From an uncultured Faecalibacterium sp. (GTDB taxonomy: Bacteria > Bacillota > Clostridia > Oscillospirales > Ruminococcaceae), in assembly GCA_937907025.1 (NCBI GenBank), contig CALESJ010000006.1, positions 62,001 through 126,000 of the forward strand: 64,000 bases of DNA, in the 5' to 3' direction. The notes below the pieces were generated by a model. It ran no database searches and was not told where the DNA came from. It saw only the letters and a program-made list of their open reading frames with translations. The translations under genes and the position numbers were made by a program. Within the stretch, counting starts at the first letter, position 1, and every line of letters starts with the position of its first letter. Shown here piece after piece: positions 8,544 through 16,790 of this stretch.

Positions 8544-9779
8544 TCAGAACGCCCATTCGCCGTTTTCGAAGATGACGACTTCCTTGCCGTCCTTGCATAC
8601 GCCGGTGATGCGGGTGTCGGGGGCGCCCACCATCACATCCTCATGGATGGCGGAGTCGTTCAGGCCCTTCTCCATGAGCTGGGCGCGGGTCAGCTTGGAA
8701 CCGCCCTTGATGTTGGTGGGGTAGCCGGCGCCGAAAGCGATGTGGCAAGCTGCATTCTCATCAAACAGGGTGTTGTAGAACAGCACACCGCTCTGGTTGA
8801 TGGGGCTGGACACCGGCACAAAAGCGATCTCACCGATGCGGTTGGCATTCTCGTCGGTGGTGAGCAGCTTGCCCAGCAGTTCGGCGTTCTTCTCGGCGCC
8901 ATGCTCGATGACCTGGCCGTCCTTGAAGGTCACATGCCAGCCCACAATGAGCTGACCATTGTAGACGTAGGGCTTGGTGCCGTAGACGATACCGTTCACC
9001 CGGTCACGATGGGGTGCGCAGAAGACTTCCTCGGTGGGGATATTGGCGATGAACTCCACGCCGTTTTCGGCCATGCTGGAGGCGCCTTCCCAGGTGCAGT
9101 CATCGGCCAGGCCGATGGTCAGATCAGTGCCGTTGGAGCTCTGCAGACGCACATGGTCCAGGTTCCAGGCGTTGAGCTGGTCACGGTGGGCCTTGGTTTT
9201 GGCCACATGTTCCTTCCAGGCGGTGACGGGGTCACCGGTGGTGACACGGCAGACCTCAAAAATGACCTGCCACAGCTTCTCCATGGCTTCGTCCACCGGC
9301 ATGTCGGGGAACACCTTTTCGGCCCAGGCGGGAGCGGGCACGGCCACCACGCACCACTGCACGCGGTCGTTCATGGTGTATTCCTGCCAGGACTTCATGA
9401 AGGTGCGGCGGGCCAGGTTGACTCGGTTCAGTTTGCCCGCGTCCAGGCCGGCAAAGGCTTCGGGGTCGGAGGCATGGATGGCCAGCAGGCAGCAGCCGTC
9501 CGGGTCCTCGGCGTAATCCAGGTAGCTGCGCAGCTCATAGGGCTTCACCTCGCACAGGTCGGCCTCGGCACCATACTCCATCTGGATGCGGGACAGGCGC
9601 TCATCCTCCCAGCGGACCACCACGTTCTTGGCGCCGGCCTCATAGCCGGCCTTGGCACAGGCATAAGCGAATTCCGGCATGGTGAGGGGGCAGCGGATGA
9701 TGAAGTTCTGGCGCGGACGGACGTTCACGCCCACCTTGACGATGAAATCAGCGTACAGCTGCAGATATTTCTTGTCCAT
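8544..9779 (-). CDS. M29-family metallo-aminopeptidase (PepS/AmpS type)
   Basis: A 411-residue cytoplasmic peptidase of the thermophilic aminopeptidase (M29) family. Landmarks are the N-terminal YADFIVKVGVNVRPRQNFII, the Glu-containing FIANIPTEEVFCAPHRDRV motif, DENAACHIAFGAGYP and the terminal NDSAIHEDVMVGAPD, which together carry the Glu/His/Asp ligands of the two-metal site. It releases N-terminal amino acids from short peptides. A GGAG site precedes the ATG. It appears to be monocistronic, flanked by terminators on both sides. Confidence 0.9.
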   Translation of the reverse strand: MDKKYLQLYADFIVKVGVNVRPRQNFIIRCPLTMPEFAYACAKAGYEAGAKNVVVRWEDERLSRIQMEYGAEADLCEVKPYELRSYLDYAEDPDGCCLLAIHASDPEAFAGLDAGKLNRVNLARRTFMKSWQEYTMNDRVQWCVVAVPAPAWAEKVFPDMPVDEAMEKLWQVIFEVCRVTTGDPVTAWKEHVAKTKAHRDQLNAWNLDHVRLQSSNGTDLTIGLADDCTWEGASSMAENGVEFIANIPTEEVFCAPHRDRVNGIVYGTKPYVYNGQLIVGWHVTFKDGQVIEHGAEKNAELLGKLLTTDENANRIGEIAFVPVSSPINQSGVLFYNTLFDENAACHIAFGAGYPTNIKGGSKLTRAQLMEKGLNDSAIHEDVMVGAPDTRITGVCKDGKEVVIFENGEWAF

Positions 9780-9984
9780 TTTCTGTATCTCCTTTTTTCT
9801 GCACCGCCGGGGCGGACACAGCGTATAGACTCACTGTCTTTTAGTATACACGATGCCCGGCAAAAAGAAAAGGTATCCGTGCCAAAACATGGTGCGTGCC
9901 CTGTTTGCCGGCATTTTGCGTATCTTTGCGGCGGCTGCTTGCCGCAGCACTTATACAATCAGGAATTATCTTCAGAATATATAC

Positions 9985-10013
9985 AAAAAGGCTCCTACCT
10001 TGCGGCAGGAGCC
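9985..10013 (-). terminator. Intrinsic terminator after glyQS
   Basis: A stem of GGCTCCT/AGGAGCC (9990-9996 with 10007-10013), extendable inward to 10 bp with a G-T pair, followed on the minus strand by TTTTT at 9985-9989, 30 nt after the glycyl-tRNA synthetase stop. Confidence 0.85.
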
Positions 10014-10043
10014 CGATATTCGTATGGAGCGGCAGCTTCAGAA

Positions 10044-11465
10044 TCAGAAGGCCACCTTGGCAGCGATGTAGTTCTTCAGCTCGCTGATGGGCATACGGAC
10101 CTGCTCCATGGTATCGCGGTCACGCACGGTGACGCAGTTGTCAGCCTCGGTCTTGTCATCGCCCACGGTCTGGAAGTCCACGGTGATGCACAGCGGGGTG
10201 CCGATCTCGTCCTGACGGCGGTAGCGCTTGCCGATGGAACCGGCGTCGTCGAAGTCCACCATAAAGTCCTTGGCCAGCTCGTTGCGGATCTCCATGGCCT
10301 TGTCGGACAGCTTCTTGGACAGGGGCAGCACGGCGCACTTGAAGGGAGCCAGGAACGGATGCAGGTGCAGCACGGTGCGCACGTCCTCCTTGCCCTTGGA
10401 GTCGGTCAGGTGCTCCTCGTCGTAGGCCTCGCACAGGAAAGCCAGAGCCACACGGTCGCAGCCCAGAGAAGGCTCGATAACGTAGGGAATGTAATGCTCG
10501 TTGGTTTCGGAGTCGAAGTACTCCAGGCTCTTGCCGGAAGCTTCCTGATGACGGCGCAGGTCGTAATCGGTGCGGTCGGCAATGCCCCACAGTTCGCCCC
10601 AGTCGGTGAACGGGAAGGCGTATTCGATGTCGGTGGTGGCGCGGGAGTAGAAGGCCAGCTCGGCGGCTTCATGGTCGCGCAGGCGCAGGTTTTCGTCCTT
10701 GATGCCCAGGCTCAGCAGCCAGTCGTGGCAGAACTTCTTCCAGTAGGCGAACCATTCCAGGTCGGTGCCGGGCTTGCAGAAGAATTCGCATTCCATCTGC
10801 TCGAATTCGCGGGTACGGAAGGTGAAGTTGCCGGGGGTGATCTCGTTACGGAAAGCCTTGCCCACCTGGCAGACGCCGAAAGGCAGCTTGCGGCGGGTGG
10901 TGCGCTGGATGTTGGCAAAGTTGACAAAGATGCCCTGGGCGGTTTCGGGACGCAGGTAGCAGGTGCTGCTGGAGTCCTCGGTAACGCCGATGGCGGTCTT
11001 GAACATCAGGTTGAACTTGCGGATGGGGGTAAAGTCATGCTTGCCGCAGACCGGGCAGACCACCTCATCATGGGAGGCGATGAAAGCATCCATCTCGTCA
11101 AAGGTCATGGCATCCACGTCCACGCCCTTGCCCTGCTCGCAGTCGGCAATGAGCTTATCGGCGCGATGGCGGCTCTTGCAGGAACGGCAGTCCAGCAGCG
11201 GGTCGGAGAAGCTGGCCACATGGCCGGTGGTAACCCAGGTCTGGGGGTTCATCAGGATGGCGGCATCCAGACCCACGTTGTAGGGGCTTTCCTGCACGAA
11301 CTTCTTCATCCATGCCTTCTTGACGTTGTTCTTGAACTCAACGCCCAGGGGACCGTAGTCCCAGCTGTTGGCCAGACCGCCGTAGATCTCGCTGCCCGGG
11401 TAGATGAAACCGCGGTTTTTGCAAAGGTTGACGATCATGTCCAGAGTCTTTTCACTGTTTTTCAC
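10044..11465 (-). CDS. glyQS: Glycyl-tRNA synthetase, single-chain (eukaryote-like, dimeric) type
   Basis: A 473-residue class II aminoacyl-tRNA synthetase that charges tRNA-Gly. The N-terminus has GGLANSWDYGPLGVEFKNN; motif 2 is FRNEITPGNFTFRTREFEQ, and motif 3 is EPSLGCDRVALAFLCEAY, followed by the anticodon-binding domain. It is the alpha2 type, not the alpha2-beta2 GlyQ/GlyS form. A zinc-binding insert holds the pairs CRSCKSRH and CPVCGKHD. I take the GTG at 11465 because a GGGAGGGAG site is 10 nt upstream; an in-frame ATG at 11486 would bury that site inside the gene. No T-box is present in its short leader. Confidence 0.95.
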   Translation of the reverse strand: MKNSEKTLDMIVNLCKNRGFIYPGSEIYGGLANSWDYGPLGVEFKNNVKKAWMKKFVQESPYNVGLDAAILMNPQTWVTTGHVASFSDPLLDCRSCKSRHRADKLIADCEQGKGVDVDAMTFDEMDAFIASHDEVVCPVCGKHDFTPIRKFNLMFKTAIGVTEDSSSTCYLRPETAQGIFVNFANIQRTTRRKLPFGVCQVGKAFRNEITPGNFTFRTREFEQMECEFFCKPGTDLEWFAYWKKFCHDWLLSLGIKDENLRLRDHEAAELAFYSRATTDIEYAFPFTDWGELWGIADRTDYDLRRHQEASGKSLEYFDSETNEHYIPYVIEPSLGCDRVALAFLCEAYDEEHLTDSKGKEDVRTVLHLHPFLAPFKCAVLPLSKKLSDKAMEIRNELAKDFMVDFDDAGSIGKRYRRQDEIGTPLCITVDFQTVGDDKTEADNCVTVRDRDTMEQVRMPISELKNYIAAKVAF

Positions 11466-11541
11466 TTTGTACTCTCCCTCCCGCATGGCTGGCTGCCACA
11501 CAAGCGATGTATTCCCATGCCTTACGGCATAACAGGCTTTT

Positions 11542-11570
11542 ATTATAGCACATTGCCTGCCCTTGGGCAA
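11542..11570 (-). promoter_or_regulatory. Promoter of glyQS
   Basis: TTGCCC (11565-11570), 17-nt spacer, TATAAT (11542-11547). The predicted leader is about 70 nt and has no room for a T-box. Confidence 0.75.
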
Positions 11571-11591
11571 TAATATAAAAGTGCACCGGCC

Positions 11592-11825
11592 TTACAGCAG
11601 CTGTGCCGCAATCTGGCGGGCCAGCCCCAGCAGGATTCCCGGTTCATCCAGGGTCGGGTCCGCCTGCACCAGGCGGGACAGTTCCTGCATCACCCGCTCC
11701 GCCTTGCGGGCGGGAATTCCGATGCGGCCCAGTTCCCGGGGGGTGATGCTCACCGGCACAAAGTCCTTTCCCGCACTGCACAATGCGTGGGGATTGAAGC
11801 CGTAAATCAGGCTGCTGCGTTTCAT
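11592..11825 (-). CDS. Unknown small protein, 77 residues
   Basis: Not recognised. The product is soluble and mixed alpha-helical by eye, with no membrane segment and no Cys pair motif. Support for a real gene: an AGAGGAG site before the ATG at 11825, its own good promoter (11946-11973), and codon use like the neighbours. The 5' leader has a GGCCGT/ACGGCC hairpin at 11853-11870. The sequence SITPRELGRIGIPARKAERVMQ could form a helix-turn-helix-like helical pair, but this is only an impression. It sits between glyQS and the divergent murC. Confidence 0.6.
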   Translation of the reverse strand: MKRSSLIYGFNPHALCSAGKDFVPVSITPRELGRIGIPARKAERVMQELSRLVQADPTLDEPGILLGLARQIAAQLL

Positions 11826-11938
11826 GGCGGGCTCCTCTTTCGGTATTTTGAGGGCCGTTTGGGGACGGCCGGGACAGTTTTTTCAGCCTTATTCGCCCTT
11901 TTTTCAAAAAAAGTGTTTATTTTACAGCCAAAAAATAC

Positions 11939-11973
11939 TATAATCATTATATCATGCATAAAAGCAGAATCAA
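11939..11973. promoter_or_regulatory. Divergent promoters for the 77-residue gene and murC
   Basis: Minus strand: TTGATT (11968-11973), 16-nt spacer, TATAAT (11946-11951), serving the small gene. Plus strand: TATAAT at 11939-11944 with a weak TTTATT -35 at 11916-11921, serving murC. The two -10 boxes are adjacent, so the promoters probably compete for polymerase. Confidence 0.55.
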
Positions 11974-12020
11974 CCTGTCCCCGCCGCGGGCGGGCAGGCA
12001 TTTTTTTGAGGTGAGGACCG

Positions 12021-13397
12021 ATGCCTTCTTTTTATAATACCTACGACCCCAAACTGCTGGACAACGTCAAACATGTCCACCTGATCGGATGCGGCGGATC
12101 GGGCATGTATCCCCTGATCCAGATCCTGCATACCCGCGGGCTGACTCTGTCCGGTTCGGACGTGGAAGAAACCAAGATCACCCAGTCCGAGCGTGCCATG
12201 GGCATGACCGTGACCCTGGGCCACAACGCCGCCAACATTGAAGGCGCCGATCTGGTCGTATACAGCGCTGCCATCCACGATGACAACCCCGAACTGGCAG
12301 CCGCCCGCGCCCATGGTATTCCGGCGGTGGAGCGCAGCGTCCTGCTGGGCTATGTGAGCCGTATGTATCCCCAGACGGTAGGTGTTTCCGGCACCCACGG
12401 CAAAACCACCACCACCGGTATGATCACCACCATGCTGGAACTGGCCGGGCGTGACCCTGCGGCGGTCATCGGCGGCAAGCTGCCCCTGATTGACGGGTAC
12501 GGCAAGGCCGGCAGCGGCCAGACCGCCGTCATCGAGTCCTGCGAATACCACGAAACCTTCCTGCACCTGACTCCGTATATCGGCGTCATCCTGAACATCG
12601 ACAACGACCACCTGGAATACTACCACACCATGGGCAAGCTGAAGCTGGCCTTCCAGAAATTTGCTCTGCTTTCCCGCACGGTGGTCTTCAACATGGATGA
12701 TCACAACACCGTGGACGTGGTCAATTCCATCGACCGTCCGGTGCTTTCCTTCGGCATTGAGGAGGAGGCCCGCTTCCGCGCCGTGAACATACAGGAGTAT
12801 CGCCCCGGCTTCTACGAATTTGATGTCAACGAGCTGGACGATCACTTTGCACACCTTCGTCTGGGCGTGCCGGGCTATCATAACATCTACAACGCCCTGG
12901 CCATGTGCTGCTGCGTGCGTCCGCTGGGGCTTTCCCCTGCCGACGCCGAGCGCGCCGCCGAAAATTTCAAGGGTACCGGCCGCCGCTTTGAGGTGAAGGG
13001 TGAAACACCTTCCGGTGCCGTGGTGGTGGATGATTACGCCCACCATCCCGCCGAGCTGGCCGCCACCATGGCCACCGCACACAAGATGGGTTATGACCGC
13101 ATCATTGCGGTGCATCAGCCCTTCACTTACAGCCGTACCAAGGCCCTGATGGATGACTTTGCCAAAGTCCTGAAGACCGCCGACATCTGCGTGCTGCTGC
13201 CCATCATGGGCAGCCGTGAGGTGGATGACGGCAGCGTACACACCGAGGACCTGGCCGCCAAGATTCCCGGCAGCGTAGTGGTTGACGGGCTGGAAAGTGC
13301 CGCCAACTGGGTGCGCGAAAACGCCAAAAAGGGCGACCTGGTGGTCTGCATGAGCTGCGGTGACCTGTACAAGGCCGCCGACATGATGGTCCGTTGA
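12021..13397 (+). CDS. murC: UDP-N-acetylmuramate-L-alanine ligase MurC
   Basis: A 458-residue Mur ligase that adds L-Ala to UDP-MurNAc, the first amino acid of the peptidoglycan stem. The N-terminal Rossmann domain begins HVHLIGCGGSGMYPL. The ATP-binding P-loop is VGVSGTHGKTTTTGM (about residues 117-131), the central domain has NIDNDHLEYY, and the C-terminal domain has VVVDDYAHHPAELAATM. Length is normal. It stands alone here, with its own promoter and a strong terminator. Confidence 0.97.
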   Translation: MPSFYNTYDPKLLDNVKHVHLIGCGGSGMYPLIQILHTRGLTLSGSDVEETKITQSERAMGMTVTLGHNAANIEGADLVVYSAAIHDDNPELAAARAHGIPAVERSVLLGYVSRMYPQTVGVSGTHGKTTTTGMITTMLELAGRDPAAVIGGKLPLIDGYGKAGSGQTAVIESCEYHETFLHLTPYIGVILNIDNDHLEYYHTMGKLKLAFQKFALLSRTVVFNMDDHNTVDVVNSIDRPVLSFGIEEEARFRAVNIQEYRPGFYEFDVNELDDHFAHLRLGVPGYHNIYNALAMCCCVRPLGLSPADAERAAENFKGTGRRFEVKGETPSGAVVVDDYAHHPAELAATMATAHKMGYDRIIAVHQPFTYSRTKALMDDFAKVLKTADICVLLPIMGSREVDDGSVHTEDLAAKIPGSVVVDGLESAANWVRENAKKGDLVVCMSCGDLYKAADMMVR

Positions 13398-13425
13398 GTT
13401 TTCCACCAACATTCTGTAAACAGTG

Positions 13426-13471
13426 AAAAATCCCCCGCACCGGCTGCATTTCCGGTACGGGGGATTTTTTT
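13426..13471. terminator. Bidirectional terminator between murC and the ABC transporter genes
   Basis: A long stem, AATCCCCCG-CACCGG with CCGGT-ACGGGGGATT, flanked by AAAAA on the left and TTTTTTT on the right, so it can end both murC (plus) and the convergent transporter operon (minus). Confidence 0.9.
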
Positions 13472-13477
13472 ATTCCG

Positions 13478-14287
13478 TCATTCTTCCGCCTGGCTCAGCA
13501 GGACACGGTCATCAGACAGGGCGTGCCCGGCCTTTTTGGCAAACCGCTGGAGCAGGTCGTCCACGGTCAGACCGTCCCGTTCGGGGCCTGCAATATCCAG
13601 CACGATGCGGCCGCTGTCCATCATCAGGGTGCGGTTGCCCAGGGTCAGAGCATCATGCATGTTGTGGGTGATCATCAGGCAGGTGATGTGGTTTTCGGCC
13701 ACGATGCGCTTGGTCAGGTCCAGCACCTTCTCCGCAGTGGCAGGGTCCAGAGCTGCGGTATGTTCATCCAGCAAAAGCAGTTTGGGGGTGACCAGAGTGG
13801 CCATAAGCAGGGTCAATGCCTGACGCTGTCCGCCCGAAAGCAGCCCCACCGGCTGCTTCATCCGGTTTTCCAGGCCCAGTCCCAGCTGAGCCAGCCGCCC
13901 CGCAAACTGTTCCCGGTCGGCACGGGTGATGCGGGAGAACGGCGAGGTCTTGCCCGACGCCCGCAGATAGGCCAGGGCCAGATTTTCCTCAATGGTCATG
14001 TTGGGCGCCGTGCCCCGCAGGGGGTCCTGGAACATGCGGCCGATGGTCTTGGACCGGCGATAATCCGGCAGGAAGGTAATGTCCTGTCCGTCCAGCACGA
14101 TGCTGCCGGTGTCCGGAATGAAGGACCCGGCAATGGCGTTGAACAGGGTGGATTTGCCTGCGCCGTTGGAGCCCACGATGGTGGCGAAATCGCCGGGGTT
14201 CAGATGCAGGTTCACCCCGGTAAGGGCCACCTTTTCATTGACGGTGCCGGGGTTGAAGGTCTTGCCCACGTTTTTCAGTTCAAGCAC
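13478..14287 (-). CDS. ABC transporter ATP-binding protein, tryptophan-type importer
   Basis: A 269-residue ATPase with Walker A VGSNGAGKST, signature LLSGGQRQALTLLMA, Walker B KLLLLDEHTAALDP and the switch His in MITHN. It resembles the ATPase of the PF04392-type importers (TrpZ group). The GTG at 14287 is chosen because GGGAGG lies 8 nt before it. That start overlaps the permease stop by 8 nt, so translation is likely coupled. It completes a three-gene importer. Confidence 0.85.
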   Translation of the reverse strand: MLELKNVGKTFNPGTVNEKVALTGVNLHLNPGDFATIVGSNGAGKSTLFNAIAGSFIPDTGSIVLDGQDITFLPDYRRSKTIGRMFQDPLRGTAPNMTIEENLALAYLRASGKTSPFSRITRADREQFAGRLAQLGLGLENRMKQPVGLLSGGQRQALTLLMATLVTPKLLLLDEHTAALDPATAEKVLDLTKRIVAENHITCLMITHNMHDALTLGNRTLMMDSGRIVLDIAGPERDGLTVDDLLQRFAKKAGHALSDDRVLLSQAEE

Positions 14288-15200
14288 GGCTGCCACCTCC
14301 CTGTTTGCCGGCTGCCCGGCGGCGCTGGGCAAAAGCCACATTCTTGCGGATGGTGGGGGCCGCAATGGCCAGGCCCACAATGACGGCGGAGAGCAGTTTC
14401 ATGCACTCGGAAGGCACATTGATGCGCAGCGCCAGTGCAATGATAAAGCGGTAAATGACGCTGCCGCCGATGGCCGCCACCGCCTTGACCCACAGCCCGC
14501 CCCGGGCAAAGAGGGTTTCACCGATAATGAGGGAAGCCAGGCCGATGACCACCATACCGGTGCCCAGGTTGATATCGGCAGAGCGCTGGTACTGAGCCAG
14601 CACAGCGCCGGACAAAGCCGTCATGCAGTTGGCCACGCACAGCCCCACCGTGACGGTGAACGCCGTGTTGATGGAACTGGCCCGGACCATGTCGGGGTTA
14701 TCGCCGGTAGCGCGGATGGAAAGGCCCAGCCGGGTCCCCAGGAAAAGGACCAGCAGCACACAGACCACCAGGGTGATGACCGCCGCCACAATGAGCTTGT
14801 AGGGGGCATTTTCCCCCATCAGGTCCTGGGCAATGGTAAAAATGGTGGTGGTTTTGAGCATGGGCACATTGGAAGAAAAGCCCATGATGGCCAGGTTCAC
14901 GGTGTACAGGCCGGTGTTGGTGACGATGCCGGCCAGAATGGACGGCACCCCCAGGCGGGTCTGCAGAAATGCCGTGACGAACCCGGCACAGGCGCCGGCC
15001 AGAATGGCCAGGACCAACCCCAGGAAGGGATGGCCCGCCACAGCGGCGGTGGCGGAAACGGCACATCCCAGGGTGAACGCACCGTCGGTGGTCATATCTG
15101 CAATGTTGAGGACACGGAAGCTGAGGAACAGGGCCATGGCCACAAGAGAATAGATGCAGCCCAGTTCCAGCGCGCTTTGGATGATGGCGATGGAGAACAT
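14280..15200 (-). CDS. ABC transporter permease, tryptophan-type importer
   Basis: A 306-residue polytopic permease of the branched-chain/TrpY-like class. Features are SLVAMALFLSFRVLNIADMT near the N-terminus, GVPSILAGIVTNTGLYTVNL, and the EAA-like RATGDNPDMVRASSIN loop that contacts the ATPase. About eight to nine hydrophobic spans are visible. Located between the substrate-binding protein and the ATPase; the three genes are co-oriented behind one T-box leader. Confidence 0.85.
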   Translation of the reverse strand: MFSIAIIQSALELGCIYSLVAMALFLSFRVLNIADMTTDGAFTLGCAVSATAAVAGHPFLGLVLAILAGACAGFVTAFLQTRLGVPSILAGIVTNTGLYTVNLAIMGFSSNVPMLKTTTIFTIAQDLMGENAPYKLIVAAVITLVVCVLLVLFLGTRLGLSIRATGDNPDMVRASSINTAFTVTVGLCVANCMTALSGAVLAQYQRSADINLGTGMVVIGLASLIIGETLFARGGLWVKAVAAIGGSVIYRFIIALALRINVPSECMKLLSAVIVGLAIAAPTIRKNVAFAQRRRAAGKQGGGSRA

Positions 15201-15246
15201 GGTCGGCAGGACCTTCCTTTCGGGAAAAGATTGGGTTTACAAAGGC

Positions 15247-15274
15247 AAAAGCAGCGCATCTGCAAGAGCGCTGC
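15247..15274 (-). terminator. Hairpin between substrate-binding and permease genes
   Basis: GCAGCGC/GCGCTGC arms (15251-15257 and 15268-15274) followed on the minus strand by TTTTGCCTTTG. It is probably a partial terminator or mRNA end that keeps the binding protein in excess over the membrane parts. Confidence 0.5.
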
Positions 15275-15294
15275 CTGCCATGACAATCCGGGGG

Positions 15295-16314
15295 TTATTC
15301 GGCTGCGGTAACAACTTCCTTCAGCGTACCGCCCAGGGAGGTATAAACGGAGGGGTCAATGCCCAGAGCTGCGGCGGTTTCGGTGTTGACGGTGATGATG
15401 CCGCCTTCCATCACATGGTATTCGGGCACGGTGCCGGTCTGCAGCACATCCAGGGCCATATCGGCGGTCTGGGTGCCCAGGTCGGTGTAGTTGACGCCGC
15501 AGGTGGCCAGCGCGCCGGCGGTGACAAAGCTGTCGGCGCCGGTGTAGTAAGGAACGCCAGCCTTGGTCAGGGTTTCACTGACCGCAGCCGCGGCTGCCAT
15601 CACCACATTGTCGGTGGGGGTGAAGACGGCATCGGCCTTGTCAGCCAGGTTAGCCGCAGCGCTCAGGACTTCATCGTTGGTGTTGCCGGTGGCTTCCACA
15701 TAAGCAATGCCCTTCTCGTCCAGGTAGGCCTTGGCATCCGCGATGGGCTTTTCGGAGTTGGGCTCGGAGTTGGAGTACAGCAGCCCCACCGTCTGGATGT
15801 CGGGATTGGCGGCAAACATCATATCCAGGATGAACTTGGTGTCCAGCGCATCGGAGGTTCCGGTGACATAATCGATATCGGTGAGCTGGGCGGTTTCAGG
15901 ATCGGAAATAGCGGCGTAAATGACCGGGGTTTCGGTTTCGGCGGCAGCGGTGGTCATGCACTGGGCTGCCAGAGAGGCAATGGGAATGATGGCATCGTAA
16001 CCGTCGGAAACCACCTGGGTGCCGATCTGGTTCAGGGTGGTGGCATCATTCTGGCCGTTGAAGTCCTTGTACTCAATGGTAATTCCCAGCTCGGCCGCCT
16101 TGGCGTCCAGTTCAGCCTCAATGGCGGTGCGGATCTCGTCCAGGCTGGCGTGGTCCATCTGCTGCACAATAGCGATGCGGTAGCCATCTGCAGAAGCATT
16201 GTCCGCCGTGGCGGCGGAAGTGGTGGAGGAGCCGGAAGAAGTCCCGGTTCCGCCGCAGGCGGCGAGGGACAGGGCGAGGGTGGCAGCGGTCAGCATAGCA
16301 ATGGTCTTTTTCAT
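15295..16314 (-). CDS. ABC transporter substrate-binding lipoprotein (TrpX-like, PF04392 type)
   Basis: A 339-residue lipoprotein with signal peptide and lipobox LSLAACGG (Cys about residue 20), then a Ser/Thr-rich spacer and a two-lobe binding domain: YRIAIVQQMDHASLDEIRTA, GYDAIIPIASLAAQ, VGLLYSNSEPNSEKP and DAVFTPTDNVV are typical of PF04392. The MKK start at 16314 is preferred over the ATG three codons earlier, because the AGAAAGGA site is 8 nt from MKK but overlaps the upstream ATG. The tryptophan T-box in the leader suggests that the ligand is tryptophan or a precursor; this is inference. Confidence 0.87.
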   Translation of the reverse strand: MKKTIAMLTAATLALSLAACGGTGTSSGSSTTSAATADNASADGYRIAIVQQMDHASLDEIRTAIEAELDAKAAELGITIEYKDFNGQNDATTLNQIGTQVVSDGYDAIIPIASLAAQCMTTAAAETETPVIYAAISDPETAQLTDIDYVTGTSDALDTKFILDMMFAANPDIQTVGLLYSNSEPNSEKPIADAKAYLDEKGIAYVEATGNTNDEVLSAAANLADKADAVFTPTDNVVMAAAAAVSETLTKAGVPYYTGADSFVTAGALATCGVNYTDLGTQTADMALDVLQTGTVPEYHVMEGGIITVNTETAAALGIDPSVYTSLGGTLKEVVTAAE

Positions 16315-16458
16315 GGTAAGCATCCTTTCTTCAAATGCAAATCAAGCGGTTGGACGGACTTAAAATGCGTAGCCCCGCCATCGCTCTGCCAAACGGATGT
16401 GTTTCATGGTATTTGGCCCCCTTGATGAATCCCGTGGGTTTTCGTCTGTTCCGGGGAT

Positions 16459-16730
16459 AAAAAAACTGCCCTTGCACAGACGTATTGTCTGTGCAAGGGC
16501 AGGAACATTTTCCTGTGGTGCCACCTTGCTTGCCGTGTTTTGCACGGCCGCTCTGCGGAGAGCCAACACTCCCCTGCCCTGTAACGGGGGCTTCCGTCAC
16601 TGGATACTCAGGCAAAGCCTTTTCCCCGTGCCCTCAGCGAACCATTTGTCTGCGCCGCTTTCCGCCCCGTTCCCAGCATCGGGGGCTCTCTGTGGGTGCG
16701 CCTGCAGTTTTACCTTCGCTTCATTAGTTT
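16459..16730 (-). ncRNA. T-box riboswitch leader, tryptophan specifier (UGG)
   Basis: Read on the minus strand, the leader has a Stem I base AGCGAA (16715-16720) pairing with UUCGCU (16637-16642), with UGG (16643-16645) just before the 3' strand as the specifier. The T-box AAGGTGGCACCAC is at 16515-16527. Its UGGC matches the NCCA end of a tRNA with G73, as in bacterial tRNA-Trp. The terminator is a 16-bp stem (16466-16481 with 16487-16502) followed by seven U. GCAAGG next to the T-box can pair with CCUUGC of the terminator 5' arm, giving the competing antiterminator. Uncharged tRNA-Trp should switch the transporter on. Confidence 0.9.
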
Positions 16731-16735
16731 AGCTA

Positions 16736-16764
16736 ATTAAAGCACAGTTCTCCGATTTTGTCAA
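16736..16764 (-). promoter_or_regulatory. Promoter of the T-box/ABC transporter operon
   Basis: Consensus TTGACA (16759-16764), 17-nt spacer, TTTAAT (16736-16741). It lies only 27 nt past the stop of the upstream LCP gene, and no convincing terminator separates them, so read-through is possible. Confidence 0.85.
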
Positions 16765-16790
16765 CACTTTCGGGAAAGATTTTGTTTCTT

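Noticed and set aside
9780..9984. A defined promoter for the M29 aminopeptidase
   Set aside because: TATACT-like boxes exist near 9844-9849, but no acceptable -35 lies at the right distance, so I do not call one.
11466..11591. T-box leader upstream of glyQS
   Set aside because: The leader from the predicted start is about 70 nt, with no T-box sequence, specifier stem or terminator.
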